DNA from: Tubulanus polymorphus
Lineage: Eukaryota > Nemertea > Palaeonemertea > Tubulaniformes > Tubulanidae
Reading direction: 5' to 3'
DNA length: 64,000 nucleotides
Assembly: GCF_964204645.1 (NCBI RefSeq)
Contig: NC_134034.1
Location: forward strand, 7,063,414-7,127,413
The position numbers and the translations under genes were made by a program. The notes under the pieces are model-generated. The model was not told where the DNA came from and searched no databases. It saw nothing but the letters and a program-made list of their open reading frames with translations. Positions 1-10,500 of the stretch are shown here, piece after piece; within the stretch, counting starts at the first letter, position 1; each line of letters begins with the position of its first letter.

Positions 1-343
1 ACACAGTATATATAGCGACGCACTCATCCACCGCGCGCGTGCATGTAAATTCCCCACCTATTCAATTCTGTTCTACCAAGTCATCATATTGTGTTACAAC
101 GCGCTGGCGGGTGGAAAATCAGACATCGCCGAAAAAGGAAAAAAAAAAATCAGAATTTTGTATACCCGATCGTCGGAATTTCTTCACACAAATCGGGAGG
201 ATTCCGAATAATTCGGGAGGGTTGGCAGCCCTGATAATATTATAACTTTTGATTTCAGTTTGATATATTTTCATTATTTTACCGTTTTTCGGCTGGTCTC
301 CATGGAAACTGTGGGCATTTGGGCCAAAATAACGGTCCCCGTA

Positions 344-1008
344 TTACCGAGATGACATGAAATATAACTTTTTTATTTATTCCTTATCATTTTAACACTT
401 GCAATCATATTATACAGTAATAAATACCTGCCAAAGTAATATTTTACATATTTTGTCGGATATTTTTGCAGGAAAATAATTTTTAACTTTACCGAGATTA
501 GATCGTCGATCAATCAATTTCAATAACATTTATTGCTTACCGAGATGACGTATTTGAAGTCAATTTATTGCTTTTACATGGACAAAATTTGTACTGAAAT
601 GTATCTTTTGCATTGTCATCCATATGAAATTAGTTTTGGGGTGAAATTTTTTGATTTCTTGTGTATTTATGACATAAAGTTACGAGATCTCCTTGCGAGC
701 AATTCAATATATTTATTGTTACTTCACCGAGATGACATCACAAGTTAATTTCACTTCAGATTTCCGTGAAAAATAAAATTGTCTTACTTTGTCCTATGAT
801 ATTCGGTACAAATTACTTAAATATTGCATTTATATTGTATTTTTCTCAACGAATTTCGATCTCAGATTAAAAGTTATTTTTCCACAAAATATGTAAAATA
901 TCACTCTAGCAGGTATTTATTACTGACATGACACGATTTCAAGCGTTAAAACGGTTAAGAAATTAACAAAAATGCTATATTTCATGCCATCTTGGTTCAT
1001 CTCGGTAA
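344..1008. repeat. Long fold-back (inverted-repeat) element
   Basis: The stretch at 344-512 returns as an imperfect reverse complement at about 845-1008. The outer ends read TACCGAGATGACATGAAATA on the left and its inverted counterpart (TTTCATGCCATCTTGGTTCA) on the right. Both arms carry matching inner blocks such as AGTAATAAATACCTGC. Identity by eye is around 75 percent, so it is old. The 330-bp centre has no credible ORF but holds two more copies of the CCGAGATGAC motif. It is probably a non-autonomous DNA transposon or fold-back element. No target duplication was identified. Confidence 0.7.
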
Positions 1009-1020
1009 ATTATGTCATCT

Positions 1021-1130
1021 TGGTTACCGTATTTTCCGGTGTAGCCTACAAGTCGACCCGGTGTATAAGACATTTTGGACATGATTTTTGGTCTCAAAAA
1101 CTCGACTTATACACCGGAAAATACGGTATT
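1021..1130. mobile_element. Palindromic MITE
   Basis: The left end TTACCGTATTTTCCGGTGTA is matched by its inverted copy TACACCGGAAAATACGGTA about 70 bp further on. Inside, an inverted pair of AAGTCGA-type blocks extends the palindrome. The pattern (CCGTATTTTCCGG next to a TATAAGTCGA block) resembles short palindromic DNA transposons common in animals. The assignment to any superfamily is inference. It lies directly beside the right arm of the fold-back at 344-1008. Confidence 0.75.
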
Positions 1131-1204
1131 AGGACCCAAAATAAAATTTTTTGGTCCTTTAAGTTTACCTGAAAGTGCTGTGAATGTACTGCTCTTAAAA
1201 TGTT

Positions 1205-2693
1205 TAGTCTCATCTCGGTAAAAGTGAAGATCAGCACCTCTCGTGATTGATGCAATTCATTGAATTATAAGTCACTGTTCTAGCTTCAGAATGCCTCACG
1301 GAATACAATGCAGTGATTTAATTTATGATATCTTCACTTGAAAGTTGGTTTATGGCCGTTTACTTTTCTCAGAATTGTGGCAATCTTTCAATAGGACGCC
1401 ATATCGGATTGGGAAATCTTAAGTGAAGATTTGTCTTGAAGATTTGTCTTAAGTATTTGCAGAAACGTTATCAGTGCATAAAACTAATCAAATTTCTGTA
1501 AACTGTCACCGGGGTTATTAACGCTACCCAAATTGTCTGATGTATTTGTAGTTAGTTACCTAATCGTTGGTGGTAAGCTTTTTATAATCGGATGGGCTTA
1601 TACCAACGTTAGGGATGACAAGGACCAAAACACGGTTGAAAAAAGTAACACTTCAAAAATATACTTTCTATTCACTTCAGTCCACAATTAATGGCTTAAT
1701 TCACAAACTAACACAGGTACCTTTCGAAATAATCCAATTTTATGTATGTTTCGAGTGATTAATCAACATTATTTTGAGAAATTAATTAATTTCTCCACAA
1801 ATTTCGCCATTGGCCGCCATTTCTCTGTATTGCACATGTGGCATGATAAGACAAGGGGACCTACAAGGATTTATATAAAACTTCCAAGACGAAACGACAA
1901 TTTTTATTTTTGATGGTTTTCCAACTTTTATTTCAAGTCTTCGTGTTTTCCATAATAAATAATGAAATAATAAATTTCTGGTAAAAGAAAAATGTGAATA
2001 AGTGTTGATTTTTTAATTTTTTTAAATTTCGTCGTTTCGCTTTGTTAGTTTGTGCTGTTGTCCTGGCCTCAGTCCACAGGTGCCAGCACCTCCAGTAATT
2101 TTCAAAATGGCAGCTGTTGACTGGACGGAAATTTACTCTCACTTTACGGCTGATTTGCACATGGATTAAGATCGTCAGGTGAGGTGTTATAGGTATCAGA
2201 CAAACTACGAATCTGTTGTGCGTCGATTACAACAAAAATGAGACAGATATCATAAGAGACAATGAAATGCCAGGCAAATTACTCGTCAGTCAAATTGGCT
2301 GACGAAGATTTCATACAAAAATGACCTTCCCATTCCTGACTGTGGTTTGTGAAAATATCCGATCGTGAAACTAAACCACAGTCAGGTTACTGACTAATGT
2401 ATTTGTTGAAATTGACAAGAAATCTTTATTCTTCCTCAAATTGAGTGGTTCATGAAACATTGTTTCAGCAAATATTCTAAACAAATCTTTACTTTCGATA
2501 TACCCATCCAATACGGCGTCTAGTTCGAAAATTGTGACGATCTCGAGACAAAATCCAAGCTAAAAAGATACTTGCAAGTGAAGATATCGTAAAATAAATC
2601 AGTACTGAATTGCTGATTCTAAAACAGTGATATTTAAAGTAATTGATTGAACCGTTTACGAGAGGTGCGGATCTGCGCTTTTACCCTAAGCTC
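1205..2693. repeat. Long inverted-repeat element of 1.5 kb
   Basis: The left arm (about 1,208-1,480) and right arm (about 2,450-2,690) are imperfect reverse complements. Matching landmarks include the CACCTCTCGT block, the GATATCTTCACTTG block, the GACGCC-TAT-GGAT block and the AAGATTTGT/TATTTGC block. The interior holds no supported gene. It contains a perfect 14-bp stem at 2,335-2,348 and 2,373-2,386. The size and old divergence suit a non-autonomous fold-back transposon. Confidence 0.65.
2335..2386. repeat. Perfect short hairpin
   Basis: CCTGACTGTGGTTT at 2,335 pairs perfectly with AAACCACAGTCAGG at 2,373, with a 24-nt loop. It sits inside the larger inverted-repeat element. It may be the remains of a nested small MITE. 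No function can be assigned. Confidence 0.6.
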
Positions 2694-3996
2694 TATTACT
2701 TCAGACGATATAGAAGTTTGTTAAAATGAAGTAGTATTTTGGCTTTGAACTTAGATGCCAGTTTTTATGTAAGGCTGAAGCATGAACTCTTTTCGCTCAA
2801 ATTTTCTAACTTTAATTTGCAATATCTCAAACACGACTGAAAATAATTAAAAAATTTTGCAGGCATACGGTTATTCGAGGCCTCCCCGTTCCAACAAGCT
2901 TACTTTCAGTGAGATTACTAGTCGGATAGATAAGAGCAATTTGTTGAAATATATGTTATGTAGCCGGCGCATTTATTCATCAGAAGTTACATCAAAATGG
3001 GAGTTTGCGGCTGAGTTATTCACGAAGTTTTGACTTAAACACATATAAGGCGTTTAATGCTTTCAACGTGGAAATCAATAAGTAAGTTTTTTTTACCGAA
3101 TAAAAAAAGATTAGCGATTCACCACACACGAACACACCGCAGAGGCTCCAATCCAAAGCACTTCGTCCGGAAAAGGTCAGGTGATGTAACCTAAGGTTTC
3201 TATGACGTTAGTGGTTAAAACTAAAATATGGAAAATGGATTGTATTTCGCTACAGTTTGTAGGTGGACTGGTTACCGGTATCTATCTTCGATACAGACTG
3301 ACTGCCACCTTCGGTTTTCTGAGTTAGTCGACTATAGTCGAACTAAACGAAACCGAATGTCCGATAGTCGGAACTTTATTCCGGAAATAGTTCGAAAATC
3401 AAGCGCATTCGGTTATTAGTTCCGACCCAACCACTAGTCGACTAGATAGGAAAACCGAATTTGGCCCTGCCCTGTCCAATTCTGCGGCACCGAGGCGCAT
3501 GTTTAAAATCGGTTTGTAAATAAACCTCAGCATTCGCATCTTCACCGGTCAAGGGATTCGAACCCACTACGCTAAAGCTGTTCCCCGAACCCCTTGACCT
3601 CACGAGTCGTTGGAGTCGTTACTAGCCGACCAGAATCCGGTCGTACCAATCACAGCGCTTGTAACAAACCGTCAGTAGACTTCTGTTGGTTTTCCCGTTA
3701 AATTGTCCAATCAGCGAACGTTTTACCGAACAAGGAAGTATTTCGCAAATTGATATATAACGTCACGCGCAACAGTGCCAGTAATGCCAACAGCGCTTCG
3801 TGAGGCCACGGGGCTGGTGGAAGCCGAGTTCGGGAGTGATACCGGACCCCTGGCAAGCGAGGATGCAGCATTCGCTATTTTCAGTTGAAATGGGAAAGGC
3901 AACCAGTCTATTGTAGCGAAAATGTCACAACCCAAGTGGCAATCACCCCGTATTCAAACTATTATAAATTGAAGATTTCAGAGGTGGCACGATGAT
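2694..3996. other. Non-coding host DNA, no supported gene
   Basis: No ORF here shows a recognisable domain or codon bias. Around 3,300-3,440 there are repeated TAGTCGAC/ACTAGTCGAC words. At 3,548-3,566 there is a GGGATTCGAACCC word (a tRNA B-box-like sequence on the minus strand), but I could not fold a tRNA around it. Confidence 0.5.
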
Positions 3997-4062
3997 GACG
4001 TCCCTTTGGTAAACGCGTATATGTGGATACTACGAAGTGTCTTCTTAACCGATTCTGGCTAG
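3997..4062. repeat. 66-bp direct repeat, copy 1
   Basis: It reads GACGTCCCTTTGGTAAACGC at its start and ends GATTCTGGCTAG. It returns at 5,942-6,007 with few changes. The two copies bracket the 1.9-kb dispersed repeat R1 in direct orientation, as remnants of a segmental duplication or very short terminal repeats would. Confidence 0.75.
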
Positions 4063-5225
4063 CTGACAAAGTCAGAAAAAAATGACGTCACTTGACGTCC
4101 GGTTTAGAGTTCATGGGGAAATCGGAAGTAGAATTACGTCAGCCTAAAATCCGGCAGCCCGTTAACTAAAATAAGGCAATTTATGGATCGGGTTATTTCA
4201 GAATTTATTTATTTCATGAAATTTCGAACAAGATTGGGTTGATGAATAGTTTAACAATGAACCGCGTTGATCGAACGAGTTCGAAAATAGCTGAAATCCC
4301 CTTAGCAACGGGAGCGAATTCATCATAATAAACAAACCACGCGCCGGCGCCCGGTTCAGCCATCGCAGGTTCGAATCCCGGAGAATTCTTCTTCTTCCGA
4401 TATCTGTCAACATCAACTGGTTGATGAAACACAGTGTATAGGTGTGCGCAAATAAATATATACAGACATTACTAATAAATTTAGTATTAATATAATAATA
4501 AAAATAATAATAATAATAATAGTGATAATAATAATCATAATTACGCTCTCGCGCGCGCGTGCGACAGTCAACCCCAGCCGCAGCGCTGAATTATGTAATC
4601 ATTTATGAGTCGCGTTGTCACGATTTGCTTAACATTTCGAACATTTCAAGGCATCGTGGCGGATCGGCGGCACGGTCTCGCTCCCGAGGAGCAGCGACAT
4701 CGCGGTCGGCAAAAACATTAGTCTCCGCCCCTTCTTTCACCAAATAAGGAATTCGGTACCGCTGGCCACGTGCACTATCAATTTTGAGCCGTAGATTCCC
4801 GGAAGATCAGAAACAAATAAATATTTTTCGCGAGAGAAATCAATTTTTGTATTGACATTTGAATTTTACTGCTGATAATTTATTCGATTTTTTTTCTGGC
4901 AGAAAAAAATTATGCGATTGATGCGTTTCAACGTGTCTTTCATTTTTTCTCGTCTTCCTTTACTCAAATGGAGCTAATTTCTAAATTAACACCAGGTCAA
5001 ATTCTTCATTCTTACAAACCGTCTCAGTTTCACCATAATGTCGGTTTTTCGGTACATTTCTGGTTTTACAAAGTGGTTTAAACCATTAAAAAATTCCTGA
5101 TACAATCTAAATCGAAATAGTAATCTTTTTAGCAGTGGTAAACCGACCTACCCCGGGTAGCCAAATAGACCAGTTTATATTTAGTTAAGAAATGGGTCAA
5201 GTTTTTTTCATAGAAAATTGAATTT

Positions 5226-5272
5226 CATTTGATCTACAGATCAAATTTTCATTTGATCTACAGATCAAATGA
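5226..5272. repeat. Duplicated 18-bp palindrome
   Basis: The palindrome TTTGATCTACAGATCAAA occurs twice in tandem here. The paralogous repeat copy near 24,110 has only one, mutated version. The duplication is therefore specific to the left copy. Confidence 0.7.
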
Positions 5273-5573
5273 ACAGGTTCGTCATAATTTTCCTAATCAA
5301 AATATAAGCCAAAATTTTTAATAACAGAAATTAATCGAACCTTAAAGTTGAAGTTTCATCTTCTTTCCCCCACCACTTAAATATATATGCCATTAGTTTT
5401 CATTTTTTCAAGCTTAACTATAAGAATTGATTTAATTTCTTCAATAATTTAATGCTCAGGGCCCAAATCTACAGAACAATTTCAATATCGAATAAAATTG
5501 ATAGACTTTAAGAGTTAGTAAGAGTTTCTTTCCAGTTTCATTGACAACAATTAATTTTCTCGGTGTTCCTTTA

Positions 5574-5792
5574 GGCTAAACAAAAATGATACCTTGTTTC
5601 TCCTCAGCGGCCGGGTCATTTTTGTAAAATATGATAAAATTTATAAACAGTTCATTTCTATAGCGGCCGGGTCTGTTATGGTAAAATTGATCACGATTTT
5701 AAAAAAAGTAATGTATAGGGTAGATAGGCAGCCGGCCGGGTCAACATTTAAGCTCAGCAGAGCGGAGAAACAAGGTATCAATTTTTTTAGCC
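5574..5792. mobile_element. Harbinger-type MITE with TTA target duplication
   Basis: The ends GGCTAAAC... and ...TTTAGCC belong to imperfect terminal inverted repeats of about 30 bp that include GATACCTTGTTTCTCC and its inverse. TTA flanks both sides (5,571-5,573 and 5,793-5,795). The paralogous copy of R1 at 24,432 has the uninterrupted site, with a single TTA. A 3-bp TTA duplication is typical of PIF/Harbinger elements. The interior carries three CGGCCGGGTC words at about 5,610, 5,662 and 5,733 and no ORF. Confidence 0.85.
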
Positions 5793-5941
5793 TTAGTCAC
5801 TGACGCTATTTATAGTGTTTTTTGTTACACTCCATACGTGTGAATCTTAGTATGAAAAATTAAATCAAGCTGCAGTGACGAAGCGTCCGTCACTTCGATT
5901 TCATCTATTACATATTAGACGGGCGCCGAAGGCGCCAGGAG

Positions 5942-6007
5942 GACGTCCCTTTGATAAACGCGTATATGTGGATTCTAGAAAGTGTCTTCTTAACCGATTC
6001 TGACTAG
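5942..6007. repeat. 66-bp direct repeat, copy 2
   Basis: Second copy of the 3,997-4,062 sequence, in the same orientation. Its last eight bases, CTGACTAG, also serve as the left flank of the hAT-like MITE that follows. Confidence 0.75.
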
Positions 6008-6496
6008 AGCTCAGACCACTATTCCAAAATCTTCTATATCCTATAGTAAAAACAAGAAATTCGAGAGTTTAGTTCACATATAAGCGCGTAAATTCAGGGG
6101 AAATCCTGCTTATGGCTCATAGGCCAGCATCTTAGCTACGCATTGAAGTGGTTTTCGCCCCACGTACCCAACCTAACTTTTGAAATAATCAAACCTTTAG
6201 AAAGGAGGGGTATCCCAGTACAGGTATGCCAGTACATCCGAGCCAAATATCTAAGGGAATCCCCCACCGTGTTTGGTACCCTTACTCCAAGCAAAAAAGT
6301 CCAGGGAATCCTTATTTCATCATCGATCTGTCTCTCAGGATCAATGGATTTCATACATATAACCGAAATTCGTTACCTATCCCATTTGCAGAAATTATGG
6401 CAACATTTATGGGGGACCTCTTCTTCACTCTAGGTACTATTTTTGGGGTCCGGCCCTACGCATCTTCGAGCTACTAACCTAATTGTGGTCTGATGC
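6008..6496. mobile_element. hAT-like MITE (repeat R2), left copy
   Basis: This 489-bp unit begins AGCTCAGACCAC and ends GTGGTCTGATGC. These ends are imperfect inverted repeats with nine core bases paired. It is flanked on both sides by CTGACTAG (6,000-6,007 and 6,497-6,504), an 8-bp duplication as made by hAT transposases. A close copy lies at 22,571-23,061. The short overlapping ORFs inside it show no domain and are shared only because the DNA is a repeat. Confidence 0.75.
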
Positions 6497-6504
6497 CTGA
6501 CTAG

Positions 6505-7113
6505 TACCCAAACTTAAGAATAGCATTAGTTTTTGTACAGTTTTAGAAAGAGTGGAGACACCCTAGTTACAACGCAATACAATAGCTCTCGGCCAATTAC
6601 ACATGGAAATACATGCTAATGCACAAATCGCCATCGCAATACCATCTAAGTCAAACATTCATTTCAAAATATGAATAAAACAATTATACAACATTTTCTG
6701 AATACTTGATAGATTTTTTTCACTGATGGATATAAATATATGGCTATGGATAAAAATCAGAAACACAATCTTTAAGCATTTTTTGAAAAAAATGCCATTT
6801 TCATCATCGAATGGGCTGAAACCTTTAGATTTGGCGTTTTCTTGCGCTGAAGGCCTAATTCGAATGCACCCTACTGCGTCCACAGGCCTTCGGCCGGGAC
6901 GAATTTCATATACCAAGCGTAGTTGTCACCAGTACTAGTTAGGAAAAATATCACAACTGGCCTCTGACAATGTCCTTTCGGTTGCCATGGTTTCAACGAA
7001 AATATGCATTTCCCCTACCCCTTAAATTCCTGACAGTATCTGGCACCAAAAAGTCAGCCAAACTAGATAACTTAATCAAAGAAAGCTGAATTAATGTGAT
7101 TATTCTGCATGGG
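6505..7113. other. Host DNA left of the Gypsy insertion
   Basis: No supported gene or RNA. This sequence and 22,291-22,570 were contiguous before the Gypsy element inserted at CAAG. Confidence 0.6.
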
Positions 7114-7117
7114 CAAG

Positions 7118-7158
7118 TGTAACGGATTCCGTGGACACGGTAACCAAAATAGCTTCTC
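7118..7158 (-). repeat. Gypsy left LTR, outer 41-bp fragment
   Basis: Identical to 20,874-20,914, the first 41 bp of the intact right LTR. The LTR is interrupted here by TGTCACGC, the start of the BEL LTR, and resumes near 12,676. Confidence 0.9.
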
Positions 7159-7363
7159 TGTCACGCAGTACTAGCGTGTATTATGTAACGTGTTATATTT
7201 CACCGATCACAGTTTCACGGGTGATCAACCATGTATATTATTGTGTATATAAACCTTTTCCTGCAATAAAGTGGGTTTCAGTTTTTCGTTTGTATCTAGC
7301 TGTGTTGGAGTTATTTTTCTGCCTTTGGAGGATCTACAGTCCCAGGTCATTTTCCGTATGACA
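7159..7363 (+). repeat. BEL 5' LTR
   Basis: A 205-bp repeat unit with TGT...ACA termini. It holds a TATA-like TATATAAA at 7,246-7,253 and a polyadenylation signal AATAAA at 7,265-7,270. It is followed at once by TTTTGGTCCCTCGAGCCG, the style of primer-binding site typical of BEL elements. No second copy is present in the window. Confidence 0.8.
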
Positions 7364-7400
7364 TTTTGGTCCCTCGAGCCGAGGAAATAGAAACAGCAAG

Positions 7401-7554
7401 ATGGACGAAGAAGATAAGAAAAAATTATACAACACGAGGAAAGGACATCGGAGTCACCTAACGAAATTATTTACGAGAGGAAGAGACGCGGTATCTCAGG
7501 AGCAAAGCGTGCAAGGTATGTCCGTCGTATCGATGATAAAGGAAAAAAATTCAA
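7401..7554 (+). pseudogene. BEL gag N-terminus, frameshifted
   Basis: An ATG at 7,401 opens a reading frame of lysine- and arginine-rich residues ending in a gag-like helical stretch. The frame loses homology around 7,545-7,555, in an A-rich run (GGAAAAAAATTC), and gag continues in the frame of the long ORF starting at 7,555. One base gained or lost in the A run explains this. It may be a real lesion or a sequencing error. Confidence 0.65.
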
Positions 7555-10500
7555 ATGATGACCGATTTAGATTCAAACTTATTAGAATTTTATTCGAAAG
7601 AAAAAGAAATTTGCGACTTTATCGCCGAGTCTGAAGATTATTTGTCGGAACGGAAAATTGATTTGTCAGTGTTGGAGCATTCCGTACAAGCTCTTACGAT
7701 TAATGTTCCTTCAAACCGTGATTTTACAACTCGTCCGAAAAGATTAACGCTCGAAAAATTAAAATTGCCGACATTCTCAGGAAACCTCCTAGAATGGAAG
7801 TCATTCTGGGACTTATTTTGCGCAACAGTTGACAAGCAGTCGGATCTCTCGGGTATCGAAAAATTTAGTCATTTGATTACTCATTTGACAGGAGAAGCCA
7901 AAGAATGTCTTGAGGGCCTCCCGTTAACCGATGTGAATTATTTCGTTGCAAAAAAGTTATTGTGCGACCGATTCGGGCAAGCTCATAAAATCGCTGAGGT
8001 CTATATGACATCCTTGTTGAGTTTACCGGCACCCCGCTATGATCTAAAATCGTTAAGGTCATTTTACGATAAGTTAGAGAAATACATCAGGAGTTTAGAT
8101 TCGATAGGGAAGCCTACTTCAAATTATGGCGCCATGTTAGTTCCGGTTCTGCGAACGAAATTACCATATGAAGTAAATTTGAGTATTTCTAAAGAGCATG
8201 GCAATAAAGACTGGGACCTCGACTCGTTGCGTACGGCTATAAAGAATGAAGTGTTAACTCTCGAGGCGTGTAACACTTTGAGTTGTTCGAATTCAACTCA
8301 AGCCAAAAGTTCAACCGTGACGTCGTTGATTTCGACCGTAGATCGCGTGAATTATAATAGACCGGTTAAACAACAACTACACCGTCCCAACAATTCGAAC
8401 CGCGGTAAATGCGCGTATTGTTATTCTTCAAATCATTACGCGAACCAGTGCGAGATCATAACTGACCCTGAAATTCGCTTCAGTATGATCAGAAATGCGA
8501 ATTTATGTTATAGTTGTTTAGGGAAACACCGTTCTCGAGATTGTGGTTCTCAACAGCGGTGTAAATCGTGCGGCGGCAAACATCATTCGAGTTTGTGCAG
8601 TGCTTCTTTTTTCAGGCGATCTCAACCTAAGGGTGTGCGTGCACATTTGGTCAGTTGTGAGCGTAGCGTTGATGGTACTGCGCCTACACCTCAGTTAGTA
8701 CCCGCGGCTCGCAATCCCACACCACAACAGCAGTCAACAATGAGTTTAATAAATGAATCCAATTCTTACGCAAAATCAGAAACGTCTATAGAAAATGTTA
8801 ACATTTCAGTAGCCGTTAATACGGTTCAAACGATTCCAGTTCATTTAAAAACTGCTGTTGGTAGGGTAACGGGACCCGAGGAACATACCTTCGCCAACAT
8901 CCTTTTCGATGATGGATCGCAAAGATCATTTGTTACGGAAGAGTTAGCAAATCTTCTAAAATTACAGATTATCAAAAATGCAGATTTGAATTTGTGTACT
9001 TTTGGGGCAACTTCGACTACGAACAGGAAGGTCGATATTGTAGAGATTAACATAATATGTACAGATGGATCTACTTTAAAAGTCGAAGCAATAGTTGTAC
9101 CGGCCATAACAAAACCATTACTTGTGCCTTCTGATATTGAAACAATTAATGAATTTAAAGGTCTTCAATTTGCACAACCCATACATTACGCTTCAGATCA
9201 CATCGACATTTCTGTATTAATCGGAAGTGATTATTACTACAATTTTATTGAGACTGAAGGCACAATACGGTCGAGCGATGGTCCAGTAGCGGTTCCAACT
9301 AAACTCGGTTATGTTATAACTGGGCCTAGGAAAAATGGTAATTCTAGTAATGTTAGCATGTTACATGTAGTATCGGAGCCTGATTCTTATAATCTTGGCC
9401 GATTCTGGTCGTTAGATATTTTAGGTATCGCGCCTCCAGTCGACGAAACTTCCAATTTTTTAGAGGAATATCTAAATAGTTCTATTTCTAAAGAAGGAGG
9501 TATCTATCAGGCAAAACTCCCGTGGAGAGTGGGTTATGGTCCTTTACCATCAAATTACTCGGTAGCATACGGCCGTACAAGATCACTCGCTCGGCGCCTG
9601 TTTCAATCTTCGTTGTTAGAGAGTTATGACGGGATAATCAAATATCAATTAGAACGCGACTTCATTGAGAAGGTGGCCTACCCTGATCCTATTGATGATT
9701 TAGGGAAAATTCATTATATTCCGCATCACGCTGTATTTCGAGAGTCTAGTACTACACCTATCCGCATAGTATTTGACTGTAGTTGTCGTTCTTCCAAAAA
9801 CTCATTAAGTTTGAATGATTGTTTGGAGTCAGGGCCTTGCCTTCTCAATGAACTCACTTCTATTCTCATACGATTTCGATTATTTGATTGCGCAGTAACC
9901 ACTGATATCGAAAAAGCGTTTTTGCACGTTGGTTTAGATAAATCGGATCGAGATTCTACGCTTTTTCTCTGGCTTAGTGATTCGAAAGACACTGAAAGTA
10001 CATTTGAGGTTTATCGCTTTAAGAGAGTCCTTTTCGGTGCGAAATGTTCGCCGTTTATGCTAAATAGTACAATTATATATCATCTTAGAAACAATTTCAA
10101 AGGTAAATTTACGAATAACCTTTTACGAGATATATATGTCGACAATATTAGTACAAGCGTAAACTCTGTGTCAGATGTAATTCAGTTCTATAAAGAAGCG
10201 AGATCACTCAAAGAAAATGCCAATTTCAATTTTCGATGCTGGGCATCGAATAGTTCGCAGCTACGTGAGCTTGCAAAACACGACGGTGTACTTGAACCTT
10301 CTCGTATTGTAAAGAATCTTGGTCTCATGTGGGACACTGATAGAGATTTGATCGCATATCCAAAGCACGCGGTAATAGACGAGTCTCCTATCACAAAACG
10401 TGTTATTTTGAAAAGGACCGCCAAAATATATGATCCTCTTGGGTTTTTGACTCCCGTAACTCTTCCATCAAAATTACTTCTTCAAGATTTATGGAAGCAG

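Larger units (their letters stand above)
4059..5917. repeat. Dispersed repeat R1, left copy
   Basis: This block matches 23,064-24,577 at high identity, starting at CTAGCTGACAAAGTCAG and ending near TTTCATCTATTACATATTA. It has no coding capacity. This copy carries two insertions missing from the other: about 150 bp at 4,388-4,545 ending in an AT-rich trinucleotide run (AATAATAAT), and the Harbinger-type MITE at 5,574-5,792. A B-box-like GGTTCGAATCC lies at 4,370 (partly mutated in the other copy), which hints at a SINE-derived segment without proving it. Confidence 0.75.

Noticed and set aside
3548-3640. tRNA gene or tRNA-derived SINE on the minus strand
   Set aside because: A B-box-like GGGTTCGAATCCC is present, but I could not form acceptor, D and anticodon stems. 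Similar words at 4,370 and 13,748 also lack a tRNA fold.
6143-6477. Overlapping short ORFs repeated at 22,706-23,042
   Set aside because: Their conservation is explained by the 489-bp repeat; frames differ between copies by indels and no domain is visible.
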